A stretch of DNA of 64,000 nucleotides, taken from assembly GCF_900199545.1 (NCBI RefSeq), contig NZ_LT962671.1, positions 980,814 through 1,044,813 on the forward strand, given 5' to 3'. Position 1 is the first letter of the stretch, and each line of letters starts with the position of its first letter. The notes beneath the pieces are model-generated. The model worked only from the letters and a program-made list of their open reading frames with translations, did no database searches and was not told where the DNA came from. Below, piece by piece: positions 24,003 through 33,127 of this stretch. The DNA is from Raoultibacter massiliensis. GTDB lineage: Bacteria > Actinomycetota > Coriobacteriia > Coriobacteriales > Eggerthellaceae. The position numbers were made by a program, and so were the translations under genes.

Positions 24003-26102
24003 TCAAGCGCGCTGGCCCCAACCGAGCATCTCTGCGGGTTTGATTCGGTACAGAACCGTTAGCTCGTGCATGGCGCGCGTGATGGCAACGTAGAGCAGGC
24101 TGCGCTCGTATTCGCTTTCGTATTGACCGGCATCTGCGTCAAGTATGACAACCTCGTCGAACTCAAGGCCCTTCGCCATTTTTACCGAAGCGATGGTTGC
24201 GCCGTCGGAAAACGTTGCGCTCTCGTCGGAGATCAGGTGAACGCGATGATCCTGCGAAAGAAGCTCGTGGTAGACGCGAGCAATCTTGTCCGATTTGTGG
24301 ATGATGCCAAGCGTTTTCGAATCGCCCTTCTCGAACTTCTCGATGATGCGACCGATCTGGGCAAGAACCCCCTGCGTATCGCCGCAGCGTTCGAAGCGGA
24401 CCGCCTTTCCGTGCCGTTTCATCGCCACAAGCTCGGAGACCGGTCTCACCCGCAGAGCGAGCTCGTTGATCTCGAGCGTCGAGCGGTAGCTTTGCTTGAG
24501 GTGAAACACCCGAGAAGCACCGTACAGTGTCGCCATCGCGGCGAGCGTCATGCCGTTGACGGGATCGACCATCTGGTTGAAATCACCGAGGATGGTTTTC
24601 TCGCAGGGAAACAAACGTGCAATGAGCAGATGCTGGATGGGCGTCATGTCCTGCATCTCGTCGATAAGCAGATGCCTGTAATCGGCAAGCTCTTCGAACC
24701 CGTCGAATGCCGATTGCAGAAAGGCAAGCGGGCAGGCATCCTCCCATTCCACCACGCCTTTCTTTGGCATGTGGAGCATATGCTTCCTTCCGCGTTCCGC
24801 AAAGAATCTTCTGTACAGCCCCAACGCATCCTTCGCCGCGAGCATGGCGGTGAGCTTCTGCCTCACTTCGAAGCGCTTCGGTTGAGCGGTCCTGCTGCCG
24901 ATGCTTCGTGCGGCAAGATCCGTCAGCACCTCGCCTGCCAGAAGATCGATGCGCTCCCGTATCGCAAGCCTGCCGTAGCTTCGATAACGTTCGGTCAGCC
25001 AGTCGCCCTTGAAAGTGCGTGTTCCGAACGAAAGGTCTTTCCCCGAAAACACTTCGAACCGGGCATCCTCGGCGTACGCCCGAAGCGATTCTGCAAATTC
25101 AAGCGTTCCCTTGTACTGCGCCCTTGCGAGCCAAGCATCATCCGCATCGTCGACGGGATAGCGCTGCGCCTCGATTTCCACACTCGAACCGATGGCCGAT
25201 GCGGCGATGGAAGCGAGGCCCAGCTCGCAGATGGGCTCTTCCCCAAGTTCGGGCAACACGCTCGATATGTAGTCTCCGAACACTTTGTTCGGGGAAAGAA
25301 TCGCTACCGATTTCGAGGACAGCGTCCCCTTTCGACGGTAGAGCAGATACGCGATCCTATGCAGTGCGATGGAGGTTTTTCCCGATCCCGCGACACCTTG
25401 GATGATCAGCGTTTCGCCGGTCTCGTCCCGGATGATCTCGTTCTGCTCCCGCTGGATTGACGATATGATGGATCGCATCTTGCTGTCGGAGGTTTTGCTG
25501 AGCTCGCGCTGCATCACTTCGTCGCGAATACCAGAGGAATCGTCAACCGCGTACACAAGTTTGCTGCTTTCAACCTTGATCTGCCTTTTCGCCTTCAGCA
25601 TACCGCTCACGGGGCCGGAAGGCGCATCGTAGTGCGCGCGCCCGATATCGAAATCGTAGAAGAGTCCCGCAACCGGCGAACGCCAATCAGATACCTCGAT
25701 CGAACCGTTATGGCTGAAAGCGAACTTGCCTATGTAGCTGATTTTCGGCTCTGTCTCGCCTTCGGGGGCAAACGCTACCCGCGCGAAATAGGGAGACTCG
25801 TAGAGCTGCGCGAGACGATCGCGCGAAAGGCAGGCGGCCTCGGCGTTGCGATCGACCTCCTTGAGGTACAGCTCGTTTTGATACATTTCCTGCGGGTCGA
25901 TCTCTCCCCTGTTCTCGGACATGTAAAACTTCGTCGATCGGTATGCGCCGTTGGTCCGCTCGAACAGCTCGGAAGCGCGAGAGAGATCTGTCGACACTTT
26001 TTCGAGCGTGCTTTCAAGATGCTCCTCTTCCTCACGGAAAACGGTGTTCTGAGCGCGCGGCTGTGGATCCGGATCGGCACCGGACCGCTGGTGTTCGTTC
26101 AT
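24003..26102 (-). CDS. helD: HelD-like superfamily 1 helicase / RNA polymerase recycling factor
   Basis: A 699-aa UvrD/Rep-type ATPase. An N-terminal coiled-coil region (about 20-100, many Glu/Arg) precedes Walker A (GVAGSGKTSIALHR, about residue 220), Walker B (LLIDEMQDMTPIQ), QSYRSTLEINELA and the C-terminal VAITRAMHELTV. This domain order, with an N-terminal coiled coil, fits HelD, which releases stalled RNA polymerase, better than UvrD. The ATG at 26102 follows GAGGAG with 6-nt spacing. A good sigma70-type promoter lies at 26188-26216. Confidence 0.85.
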   Translation of the reverse strand: MNEHQRSGADPDPQPRAQNTVFREEEEHLESTLEKVSTDLSRASELFERTNGAYRSTKFYMSENRGEIDPQEMYQNELYLKEVDRNAEAACLSRDRLAQLYESPYFARVAFAPEGETEPKISYIGKFAFSHNGSIEVSDWRSPVAGLFYDFDIGRAHYDAPSGPVSGMLKAKRQIKVESSKLVYAVDDSSGIRDEVMQRELSKTSDSKMRSIISSIQREQNEIIRDETGETLIIQGVAGSGKTSIALHRIAYLLYRRKGTLSSKSVAILSPNKVFGDYISSVLPELGEEPICELGLASIAASAIGSSVEIEAQRYPVDDADDAWLARAQYKGTLEFAESLRAYAEDARFEVFSGKDLSFGTRTFKGDWLTERYRSYGRLAIRERIDLLAGEVLTDLAARSIGSRTAQPKRFEVRQKLTAMLAAKDALGLYRRFFAERGRKHMLHMPKKGVVEWEDACPLAFLQSAFDGFEELADYRHLLIDEMQDMTPIQHLLIARLFPCEKTILGDFNQMVDPVNGMTLAAMATLYGASRVFHLKQSYRSTLEINELALRVRPVSELVAMKRHGKAVRFERCGDTQGVLAQIGRIIEKFEKGDSKTLGIIHKSDKIARVYHELLSQDHRVHLISDESATFSDGATIASVKMAKGLEFDEVVILDADAGQYESEYERSLLYVAITRAMHELTVLYRIKPAEMLGWGQRA

Positions 26103-26187
26103 GGGTGCTCCTCGGGTCCGCAAGGATCGGCGGCCGCGTTTTTCGCGTCGGGCGTCGTGCGGATAGGCTTGGATAAATGGATGGGTT

Positions 26188-26216
26188 ATCATAGCAGAGA
26201 GATACCGACTGGGCAA
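26188..26216 (-). promoter_or_regulatory. Sigma70-type promoter for the helD-like gene
   Basis: On the minus strand, TTGCCC (26216-26211) and TATGAT (26193-26188) are separated by exactly 17 bp. Transcription would start near 26181, giving a leader of about 80 nt. This is the best-matched promoter seen in the window. Confidence 0.7.
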
Positions 26217-26393
26217 GAAGCGTTTGGAAAATCCCCTCATTCGGAATGCAGCTTTTTGTCGACCCAGATAGGCGGCATGTGCGTTCCGGACAACGAATGC
26301 GTCTCTAAATGATACCGATTCGATTCCAGATTTCGGAACCCGCGCCGTGCTGCTTTAAACTGAAGATCGGAGCTGTTGCGCGAAAGGAACACC

Positions 26394-26978
26394 ATGTCGA
26401 AGTCAAGGTTGGAGGCGTTTACCGATGCCGTCATCGCCATCGTGATGACCATCCTCGTTTTGGAGCTGCATGAGCCGACAGCAGGAAGCTTTGCCGCTTT
26501 GTTCGAAGAATGGCATCGCCTTGTAATCTATGTCGTGAGCTTCCTCATGCTGGCCATATACTGGAACAACCATCATCACATGTTCCAGGCGGCGAAAGCC
26601 ATTAATGGAAAAGTGCTGTGGGCTAACAACCTCTTCATACTAAGCCTGTCCGTCTTCCCGTTCGTCACTTCGTGGATGGGCGATTATTTTTCGGATCTGG
26701 CGCCGCAGCTTTCGTTTGGCATTGCGATCATGATGGCCGACGTAATGTTTTTTGCGGTTGCCTTCAACCTCAAGAAGGCAACCGACGACAACGAGACCGT
26801 TTCGATATTCTTCAACAAATACTACAAATCATGGATATCGATCGGGGTCAACGTCGTCGCACTCCTGCTTGGCATGCTGATCAGGCCCGAGTTGATATTC
26901 ATTCTCAATGCGCTCATGCTCGCCCTTTGGGTGGTTCCCGAACGGCGCATCGAACGGGTTTTCCAACAGCATCGATAA
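26394..26978 (+). CDS. TMEM175-family (DUF1211) potassium-channel-like protein
   Basis: A 194-aa protein with about six hydrophobic helices. The N-terminal RLEAFTDAVIAIVMTILVLEL matches the FSD-type signature of the TMEM175 family, whose bacterial members form tetrameric K+ channels. NNHHHMF and a conserved WAN-LF segment also fit. AAAGGA lies 5 nt before the ATG at 26394. It stands alone, divergent from the helD-like gene. Confidence 0.88.
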   Translation: MSKSRLEAFTDAVIAIVMTILVLELHEPTAGSFAALFEEWHRLVIYVVSFLMLAIYWNNHHHMFQAAKAINGKVLWANNLFILSLSVFPFVTSWMGDYFSDLAPQLSFGIAIMMADVMFFAVAFNLKKATDDNETVSIFFNKYYKSWISIGVNVVALLLGMLIRPELIFILNALMLALWVVPERRIERVFQQHR

Positions 26979-27009
26979 CGCAGCATCCGTCTTCCAGTCT
27001 GCCGCCGCG

Positions 27010-27303
27010 TCATTCGCCTCGATGCTTCATTACATTGGCGTATTTCTCAGGGTTCTTGCGAAAGCGGGCGAGCACGTAAGGACACATCGGCACGATGGTC
27101 GCACCGGTTTTCTCGGCATATTCGACAAGGGCGTCTACCAGGGAAGAGGCGATTCCCTTGCCCTCGTGTTGCGGACGTACTTCGGTATGCGTAGCGTAGA
27201 GCTCGTTTCCTTCGGCTCGAATGTATTCGAGCAACCCGAGCTGTTTACCCTCGTCGTTCTTCGCAAGAAACCGGGAGGCTTCCTCATCATGCTCTATCTT
27301 CAT
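27010..27303 (-). CDS. Small GNAT-type N-acetyltransferase (YjdJ-like)
   Basis: A 97-aa protein containing the acetyl-CoA-binding motif HTEVRPQHEGKGIASSLVDALVEYA, followed by CPYVLARFRKNPEKY. Proteins of this size (Gcn5-related, YjdJ/Gtlf3b type) are complete, so it is not a fragment. The substrate is unknown. The start at 27303 opens with MKIEHDEEASRF, usual for this family. It follows the phosphatase gene on the same strand. Confidence 0.88.
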   Translation of the reverse strand: MKIEHDEEASRFLAKNDEGKQLGLLEYIRAEGNELYATHTEVRPQHEGKGIASSLVDALVEYAEKTGATIVPMCPYVLARFRKNPEKYANVMKHRGE

Positions 27304-27345
27304 GGGGATCCTTTCCGAAAACGGGATTCGGTTCGCTTAGCGCAT

Positions 27346-27804
27346 TCAGCCGCGCAGGTAATGGTAAAGACCGGTACAGCCGGCAACCACATCGTCGTAG
27401 GTGGCCCCGAAATCGCCGGTATACCATGGGTCGGCGATATCGCCCGTTTCCCCCGCGAATTCGAGAAGCTTCTTTATCTTGCTATCGGGATCACCGCCGA
27501 ACATCCGGCGCATGCCCTTTACGTTCGCCTCGTCCATGCCGATGAGAAGATCCCATGCGGCGTAGTCGGTGCTGCGCAGTCTCCGCGCAAACTTCCCCTC
27601 GCACGAGATCCCCGCCTTCGAAAGCATATCGACCGTTCCCGGATGCACAGGGTTGCCGGTTTCCTCGTCGCTTGTAGCCGCTGATGCGATATCGAAAAAC
27701 GCGCCCTCCCGATGGCGATCCGCAATGTCTTTCATAACGAACTCGGCCATGGGAGATCGGCAGATGTTGCCGTGGCATACGAACAGGATTCGAATGGGGC
27801 TCAC
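27346..27804 (-). CDS. Low-molecular-weight protein-tyrosine phosphatase
   Basis: A 152-aa cytoplasmic phosphatase. The catalytic P-loop is VCHGNICRSP with Cys10 as nucleophile and Arg16; the general acid lies in DPWYTGDF near residue 125. It removes phosphate from tyrosines, often of capsule or cell-surface kinases, but no such kinase is in this window. The start is a GTG whose last base pairs overlap the thioesterase stop (GTGA), so the two genes are translated together. Confidence 0.93.
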   Translation of the reverse strand: MSPIRILFVCHGNICRSPMAEFVMKDIADRHREGAFFDIASAATSDEETGNPVHPGTVDMLSKAGISCEGKFARRLRSTDYAAWDLLIGMDEANVKGMRRMFGGDPDSKIKKLLEFAGETGDIADPWYTGDFGATYDDVVAGCTGLYHYLRG

Positions 27805-28262
27805 GACGTCACCTGCGCTTCATCCCGAACGACAGGTTCCATGACCTCCCGATATCGTTCATAGAGTTCGGGGGCGACCTTTTTTATGCTCTTGGGCCGA
27901 AACGTCTTCGCATCGACAACGCAGTGGGTGCTCGTGGCCGTGCAGCACGGTTTGTCGATGCCTATTTCCTGCCCTTGCTTGTAGACCTCGTATGCATAGA
28001 CCGTCTTGGTCGGCCTTGATTCGATGACGCGCGTTTTCACGATGGCCGTATCGCCATAGGTGAGCGGGGCTCCGTACGAGACGTCGACGTTGACCACAGG
28101 CGAGAGGTATCCAGCCTCCTCGAGCCGTGCGTAGGGGTATCCGATGGTCTCGAGAAAATCAGTTCGGGCATCTTCGAAATACAGAAGGTAGTTCGCATGG
28201 TAGACGATGCCCATCATATCGGTTTCTCCATAGCGAACATGTATGGTTGTGGTTGCCTGCAT
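27801..28262 (-). CDS. YbgC/FadM-type acyl-CoA thioesterase (hot-dog fold)
   Basis: A 153-aa 4HBT-family protein. The active-site pattern RYGETDMMGIVYHANYLLYFEDAR, with Asp in the TDMMG turn and the YHANY segment, is typical. Such enzymes cleave acyl-CoA or hydroxybenzoyl-CoA thioesters. The ribosome site before 28262 is weak. It overlaps the phosphatase gene and is divergent from the Mbeg1-like gene. Confidence 0.88.
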   Translation of the reverse strand: MQATTTIHVRYGETDMMGIVYHANYLLYFEDARTDFLETIGYPYARLEEAGYLSPVVNVDVSYGAPLTYGDTAIVKTRVIESRPTKTVYAYEVYKQGQEIGIDKPCCTATSTHCVVDAKTFRPKSIKKVAPELYERYREVMEPVVRDEAQVTS

Positions 28263-28286
28263 ATGCTCTTTCTTCTTCCGATCGGC

Positions 28287-28292
28287 TACAAT
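28287..28292 (+). promoter_or_regulatory. -10-like TACAAT directly before the Mbeg1-like start
   Basis: TACAAT ends 6 bp before the ATG at 28299, where transcription would be expected to begin. There is no ribosome-binding site in front of that ATG, so a leaderless mRNA is plausible. The -35 region is weak. Confidence 0.35.
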
Positions 28293-28298
28293 GGCGCT

Positions 28299-29468
28299 AT
28301 GGGCAATATCGTAACGTATATGCAGGAAGAGCAGCGCACTTTCTCGGAATTACCGTTTCAGGCGGTAGACAGTCTCGTGTGCTCGGTTATCTGCTACTTC
28401 AATTTCGACCGATCCTTTCCACCTGTGGCATCGAACGGGGCTAAAACCCGCTTGCACGACATCGTTGCGCTAAGCGACTGGAGCACCCTTTGCGCAGCCA
28501 GCTGGCTCGAAGACGCAAAGGAAACGAAGGACTTCATGCAGGCTCTGATGGCCAGCAGGCGCTATCGGGACATGTCGGTTGCGTTTTATGCAAACGAATT
28601 CTCCAACGTTGTCGAGAAGCAGTTCAGCGCAACAACCCTTTTTCTCGGACAAGGCGCAGCCTACCTTGCGTTTCGAGGCACCGATGGGAGCTTTGCGGGT
28701 TGGAAGGAGGATTTCAACCTCTGCTTCAAGCGCGTGATACCTTCGCAAAGATCCGCGGAAGCGTACCTTTCGGGCGTCGCCTCCGCCACCGAGGGACCGC
28801 TTGTGATCGGCGGCCATTCAAAGGGAGGCAACCTTGCCGAATACGCGGCGCTCGTCTGCCCCGAAGAGGTCTACGCGCGCGTGGCAGCCGTATACAACCA
28901 CGACGGCCCCTCGTTTTTAGACAATCCCTCCCCAAGGATAGACGAAGCTTCGTTCGACGAGAAACTCGATAAGACCGTACCCGAATCGTCTGCATTCGGG
29001 ATGATCCTCGAGCGCAGAAGCGGCTACCGAGTCGTTCGCTCATCTGCTCTTTCGGTTTTTCAGCACAACCCCTTCAGCTGGGAAGTCGAAAACGGCGATT
29101 TCGCATGCCAAGAGACGCTCAACAAAAGCGCGGTGTTTTTCGATGCGGCACTCGATGAATGGCTAAGAAGCAAGAGTGCAGAAGAGCGCGAGCGCTTCAT
29201 CGATACGATTTACGAGCTGTTCGTTTCCACCGAAGCATCGAGCTGGGCGGAATTCCAAAGCAAGCTGCTTGCTAATACGAAAAAGATCGTCGGGAAAGGC
29301 GGAAGGCTTGACCCCGAAACGAGAAAGTTCATCCTTTCGACCATCGCTTCGCTCGGGGGCATCCTCAAGCGCGAAACGATAAAAAGATTTCGCCCTTCGC
29401 CTTTGACGTGGCGACCTTTGAGAAAAGAACGGTACAATACCTCTTCGAACAATCGGAACCAAAGCTAG
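28299..29468 (+). CDS. Mbeg1-like (DUF2974) alpha/beta hydrolase
   Basis: A 389-aa cytoplasmic protein of the DUF2974 family. YLAFRGTDGSFAGWKEDF forms the oxyanion-side strand, and VIGGHSKGGNLAEYAA is an intact nucleophile elbow with Ser. The start MGNIVTYMQEEQRTFSELPF matches the family N-terminus, so 28299 is preferred over longer in-frame starts. It probably hydrolyses an ester; the substrate is not known. Unlike the hydrolase domains of the surface proteins it keeps its serine. Only 15 bp separate it from the menA-like gene, so they may be co-transcribed. Confidence 0.85.
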   Translation: MGNIVTYMQEEQRTFSELPFQAVDSLVCSVICYFNFDRSFPPVASNGAKTRLHDIVALSDWSTLCAASWLEDAKETKDFMQALMASRRYRDMSVAFYANEFSNVVEKQFSATTLFLGQGAAYLAFRGTDGSFAGWKEDFNLCFKRVIPSQRSAEAYLSGVASATEGPLVIGGHSKGGNLAEYAALVCPEEVYARVAAVYNHDGPSFLDNPSPRIDEASFDEKLDKTVPESSAFGMILERRSGYRVVRSSALSVFQHNPFSWEVENGDFACQETLNKSAVFFDAALDEWLRSKSAEERERFIDTIYELFVSTEASSWAEFQSKLLANTKKIVGKGGRLDPETRKFILSTIASLGGILKRETIKRFRPSPLTWRPLRKERYNTSSNNRNQS

Positions 29469-29483
29469 GCAAGGCGGATAAAC

Positions 29484-30449
29484 GTGGAGCACGCGACAAA
29501 AACCTCGAAACTCGGCGAGACGGCAACGGAGTACGCTCGGTTGACCCCGACCATGGCCATGCAGCTGGCGGCACCCCACACATGGCCCGCCGCCATCCTC
29601 CCCGTCCTGTTCGCCACCTCCCTCGCAGGTATTTGGCATGGAGACGTTTCGATCACTTTGGTTCTGGCGCTGCTTGCCATCTGCATCCTCATGCAGGCAT
29701 CGGTCAACACGCTCAACGATTATTACGACTTCGTCAAGGGAGCCGACAGCATCGAAAACCAGCTCGACCCCACCGATGCCGTGCTTGTCTACAACAACGT
29801 CAACCCTAAATCGGCCCTGAAGCTGGCGATCGGCTTTCTCGTGTTTGCCTTCGCGCTCGGCGTGTACGTTATCGCTGTTGCGGGCTGGATACCGCTTGCG
29901 CTCGGGCTCGTCGGCGCGGGCATCATCGTGCTGTACTCTGCAGGGAAAAGCCCCTTGTCGTATCTTCCGGTCGGAGAATTCGTCAGCGGAATCACCATGG
30001 GCGGCCTCATTCCGCTCGCCTGCTACCAAGCGCTCACCGGCACGCTCTCATGGATCGTTTTCCTGCTCTCCGTTCCGTTGATATGCGGCATCGGGCTCAT
30101 CATGTTCACCAACAACACCTGCGATATAGAAAAGGACATCGAAGCAGAACGCAAAACGCTTTCCGTTCTGCTCGGACGCGACCGCGCACGCAAAGCCTAC
30201 CATGGTGTGATCATCGTTTGGATGGCGAGCATCATCGTGTTCTCGGCGTTGTTCTTCCCCTCGGGGCTCGTTGTCGCCCCTTTCATGCTCATCGCACTCT
30301 ACCCCGCCGTAAGCGCGCTCTTCAAGAACCCTCTCACGCCCGCAACGAGGCTCCAGGCGATGCCGCAATGCCTGAACCTCAACATCGCCCTGGGCGCGTT
30401 CTACGCGGCGGCTATCCTCATGGGTGGAGTCGCTCGCATCGCGCTGTAG
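29484..30449 (+). CDS. menA: UbiA-family prenyltransferase, likely 1,4-dihydroxy-2-naphthoate polyprenyltransferase
   Basis: A 321-aa membrane enzyme with about eight or nine helices. The first Asp-rich motif is NTLNDYYDFVKGAD, the second NNTCDIEKDIEAERKT. These bind the Mg-diphosphate of the polyprenyl donor. MenA attaches the isoprenoid tail in menaquinone synthesis, which fits the menaquinol-linked reductase in this window. The start is a GTG at 29484 after AAGGCGG. It ends exactly where the gluQ gene on the other strand ends. Confidence 0.85.
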   Translation: MEHATKTSKLGETATEYARLTPTMAMQLAAPHTWPAAILPVLFATSLAGIWHGDVSITLVLALLAICILMQASVNTLNDYYDFVKGADSIENQLDPTDAVLVYNNVNPKSALKLAIGFLVFAFALGVYVIAVAGWIPLALGLVGAGIIVLYSAGKSPLSYLPVGEFVSGITMGGLIPLACYQALTGTLSWIVFLLSVPLICGIGLIMFTNNTCDIEKDIEAERKTLSVLLGRDRARKAYHGVIIVWMASIIVFSALFFPSGLVVAPFMLIALYPAVSALFKNPLTPATRLQAMPQCLNLNIALGAFYAAAILMGGVARIAL

Positions 30450-31367
30450 CTATTCCCACCGAATCTGCACGGGATCGGCCAATCTTGCACGGTATTCGGC
30501 CAGGTCGAACTGTGCGAGAAGATCTTCGGGCTCTGCCGGGTCGTCGCATCGTGCGATTCCCGTAAGCCCCGCAATATGCCCGATAATGGCCGCAGGCGTT
30601 TTGAACCTGCAGATAAGCGATTCGATGGATGCATCGCGGTCGCGCTTCGAGAGCCGACGATTCGACTCGGCTACCAAAAGCGGGATATGCGCGTAGGCGG
30701 GATGGTCGAATCCGAGAAGATCCTGCAGGTAGAGCTGTTGCGGCGTGGAGCAGAGCAAATCGACGCCGCGCACGACCGAAGTGATGCCCTGCTCCGCATC
30801 GTCGATAACGACCGCAAGCTGATACGCATGGGCTCCGTCGGATCGGCGGACGAGGAAATCACCGCACCCCTCAGCCAGGTTCTGACGGTAGACCCCCTGC
30901 ACTGCGTCGGCGACCTCGTATGTTTCAGGGGGCACTGCGAGTCGCGTAGCCGGATTGCGAACCTGGGCGCGCTTCTCGCGTTCTTCCGCCGTCAGATGGC
31001 GGCAGGTGCCCGCATACACGGCCTTTTCTCCGCGATGGGGCGCCGAGGATGCATGGAGATCCGCACGCGTGCAGAAGCAAGGATACAGAAGCCCGCGTGA
31101 TTCGAGATCGCGGCAGGCTTCCTCGTAAACATCCCTGCGATCGCTCTGATAATACGGTCCTCGATCCCACGTCAGGCCGAGATACTCGAAATCCCTCATG
31201 ATGGCTTCGATGTACTCGGGCTTCGAGCGCTCCGCGTCAAGGTCCTCTATGCGCAAGACGACATCTCCCCCGCCCTGTTTGGCAACGAGCCATGCCATGA
31301 GCGCGGCATATATGTTTCCTGCATGCATCCGCCCTGTCGGGCTCGGTGCGAATCGGCCCGTCAGCAT
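30450..31367 (-). CDS. gluQ: Glutamyl-Q tRNA(Asp) synthetase
   Basis: A 305-aa protein equal to the catalytic core of glutamyl-tRNA synthetase without the anticodon-binding part. It has the HIGH-type motif (APSPTGRMHAGN), the zinc-binding CFCTRADL...YAGTCRH pair, and the KMSKS-like RRLSKRDRD. GluQ attaches glutamate to queuosine in tRNA-Asp. The C-terminal length is right for GluQRS. It is the last gene of the long minus-strand run, 3 bp after paaK. Confidence 0.92.
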   Translation of the reverse strand: MLTGRFAPSPTGRMHAGNIYAALMAWLVAKQGGGDVVLRIEDLDAERSKPEYIEAIMRDFEYLGLTWDRGPYYQSDRRDVYEEACRDLESRGLLYPCFCTRADLHASSAPHRGEKAVYAGTCRHLTAEEREKRAQVRNPATRLAVPPETYEVADAVQGVYRQNLAEGCGDFLVRRSDGAHAYQLAVVIDDAEQGITSVVRGVDLLCSTPQQLYLQDLLGFDHPAYAHIPLLVAESNRRLSKRDRDASIESLICRFKTPAAIIGHIAGLTGIARCDDPAEPEDLLAQFDLAEYRARLADPVQIRWE

Positions 31368-31370
31368 ACC

Positions 31371-32696
31371 CTACAGCTTCGCCCGCCTGTCTTCGACGTG
31401 CTTCGTCTTCCCGAAGCTCCTCTCGATACCGCCGGGCTCGACGAGCTTAACGGTTACGCCGACGAGCAGAACGGCCTTGATCCGTTCCGCAATGCGCTTG
31501 GTGAACGCGCTCATCTCCTCGAATGAATCGCTGAAGGCCGACGGCTTGAGTTCGACCATGACCGTCATGCGGTCAAGGCCTCCTTCGGTATCGACCACGA
31601 TGCGATAATGGGTCGTTACACCCTCGATGCCCGCAAGCACGTCTTCGACCTGGCTCGGGAACACGTTGGTGCCCCGGATGATGAGCATGTCGTCTGAGCG
31701 CACGCGCACCTTCTGCATGCGGGCATGCGTGCGGCCGCATGCGCAAGGCTCGCATATCACGCGCGTCAGGTCGTGCGTGCGGTAACGCAGTACGGGAATC
31801 GCCTGTTTGTCGAGCGGCGTCAAAACAAGCTCGCCTTCGCAGCCGTCGGGCACCGGTTCGCCGGTTTCGGGATCGACGACTTCCCAAAGGAAGTGGTCCT
31901 CGGCGATATGCTGCATGTCGCGCGACGCAAGACATTCGCCCGAAACGCCGGGTCCCATGACCTCGGTGAGGCCGTAGTTGTCGGTGCACACGATGTGCAT
32001 GCGCGATTCGATTTCCTCTTTGAGCTTCGGGGGGCACGGCTCTCCGCCGAACAGGCCCACGCGCAGCGTACTTGCCTCCCAGTCGAAGCCGAGCCCCTCT
32101 CCCACCTCGCACATATGCATGGCATACGAAGGCGTGGCGATGAGCACCGTGGTTCCGTAATCCTCGATCATGGTGAGATGCCGCTCGGTATTGCCCGAAC
32201 CGGCAGGAATCAGCATGCATCCGAGTTTTTGCAGTCCGTAGTGCAGGCCGAATCCGCCTGTGAACATGCCGTAGCCGAAGGCCATCTGCGCGCGGTCGCC
32301 CGGCACAACGCCGGCCATTTGGGCCAATCGGGCGATGCAATCGCTCCATACGTCCATATCATGGGTGTTGTAGCCGACTACGATGGGTTTGCCGGTTGTG
32401 CCCGAAGAGGAGTGAAGCTCGATGACCTCGTCAAGGGGCACGGCGAACAAGCCGTATGGAAACGTTTCGCGCAGAACCGCCTTATCGGTGAAGGGAAGCA
32501 GCCTCACATCTTCGAGCGTCTTGATGTCGCTAGGCTTTACGCCGCGCTCGTCGAGCTTGTCGCGATACCAAGCGACTCTCTCGTAGGTCCATGCCACCTG
32601 GTCCTTCAGCTTCGCCAGCTGGATCTCGCGAATGCGCTCCCGTGAAGCGGTCTCGATATCGCGATCGAAGATAGGCATGGACGAAAAATCTAACAT
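31371..32696 (-). CDS. paaK: Phenylacetate-CoA ligase (copy next to IorAB)
   Basis: A 441-aa AMP-forming aryl-acid CoA ligase. Motifs include HSSSGTTGKPIVVGY (ATP loop), GYGMFTGGFGLHYG, YGLTEVMGPGVSGEC and RYRTHDLTRV. A cysteine group (CEPCACGRTH) is also typical. It converts phenylacetate or a similar aryl acid to its CoA thioester. The ATG at 32696 is 9 nt after GGAGG and overlaps the end of the ACT gene. Placement beside IorAB suggests use with aryl acids derived from aromatic amino acids. Confidence 0.92.
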   Translation of the reverse strand: MLDFSSMPIFDRDIETASRERIREIQLAKLKDQVAWTYERVAWYRDKLDERGVKPSDIKTLEDVRLLPFTDKAVLRETFPYGLFAVPLDEVIELHSSSGTTGKPIVVGYNTHDMDVWSDCIARLAQMAGVVPGDRAQMAFGYGMFTGGFGLHYGLQKLGCMLIPAGSGNTERHLTMIEDYGTTVLIATPSYAMHMCEVGEGLGFDWEASTLRVGLFGGEPCPPKLKEEIESRMHIVCTDNYGLTEVMGPGVSGECLASRDMQHIAEDHFLWEVVDPETGEPVPDGCEGELVLTPLDKQAIPVLRYRTHDLTRVICEPCACGRTHARMQKVRVRSDDMLIIRGTNVFPSQVEDVLAGIEGVTTHYRIVVDTEGGLDRMTVMVELKPSAFSDSFEEMSAFTKRIAERIKAVLLVGVTVKLVEPGGIERSFGKTKHVEDRRAKL

Positions 32697-33127
32697 GCGC
32701 AATCACCTCCGACGGGCTTTCGCAGATCGTCTTGGGTGATAAGCTCGATCGGCTGGTCGGCAAGCAGCTTTTCGGCCACGGCGATGTCCTTGACGCTGAG
32801 CGCGATGTAGGTCGATATGAGCGAATAGCTGTATATGACGTTGATCTCGCATTCCGCCATGACCCCGATGAGCCGTGCAAGCTCACCGGGCTTGTCGGCA
32901 AGCTTCGCGCAGAGCACCTCTGCCGTCGTCGCCGCCGCACCCGACTTCTCAAGTGCGGCGAGCGCCCGCTCGGGGTCGTCGACGATGAAGCGGACGATGC
33001 CGTAATCGCCGGTGTCGGAAGCGCTGTAACCCCGGACGCTGATGTTCTCATCTTCGAACATCTCGAGCACGCGCTTGAGATGCCCCGGCTGGCTTTCAAG
33101 GAAAACGCTGATCTGCGAAACGCTCAT
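32690..33127 (-). CDS. ACT-domain protein (regulatory), near PaaK and IorB
   Basis: A 145-aa protein of two ACT-like halves (SQISVFLESQPGHLKRVLEMF and AKLADKPGELARLIGVMAE). Stand-alone tandem ACT proteins are regularly encoded beside IorAB and PaaK and are thought to sense an amino acid. It overlaps iorB by four bases and paaK by seven. Confidence 0.88.
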   Translation of the reverse strand: MSVSQISVFLESQPGHLKRVLEMFEDENISVRGYSASDTGDYGIVRFIVDDPERALAALEKSGAAATTAEVLCAKLADKPGELARLIGVMAECEINVIYSYSLISTYIALSVKDIAVAEKLLADQPIELITQDDLRKPVGGDCAC

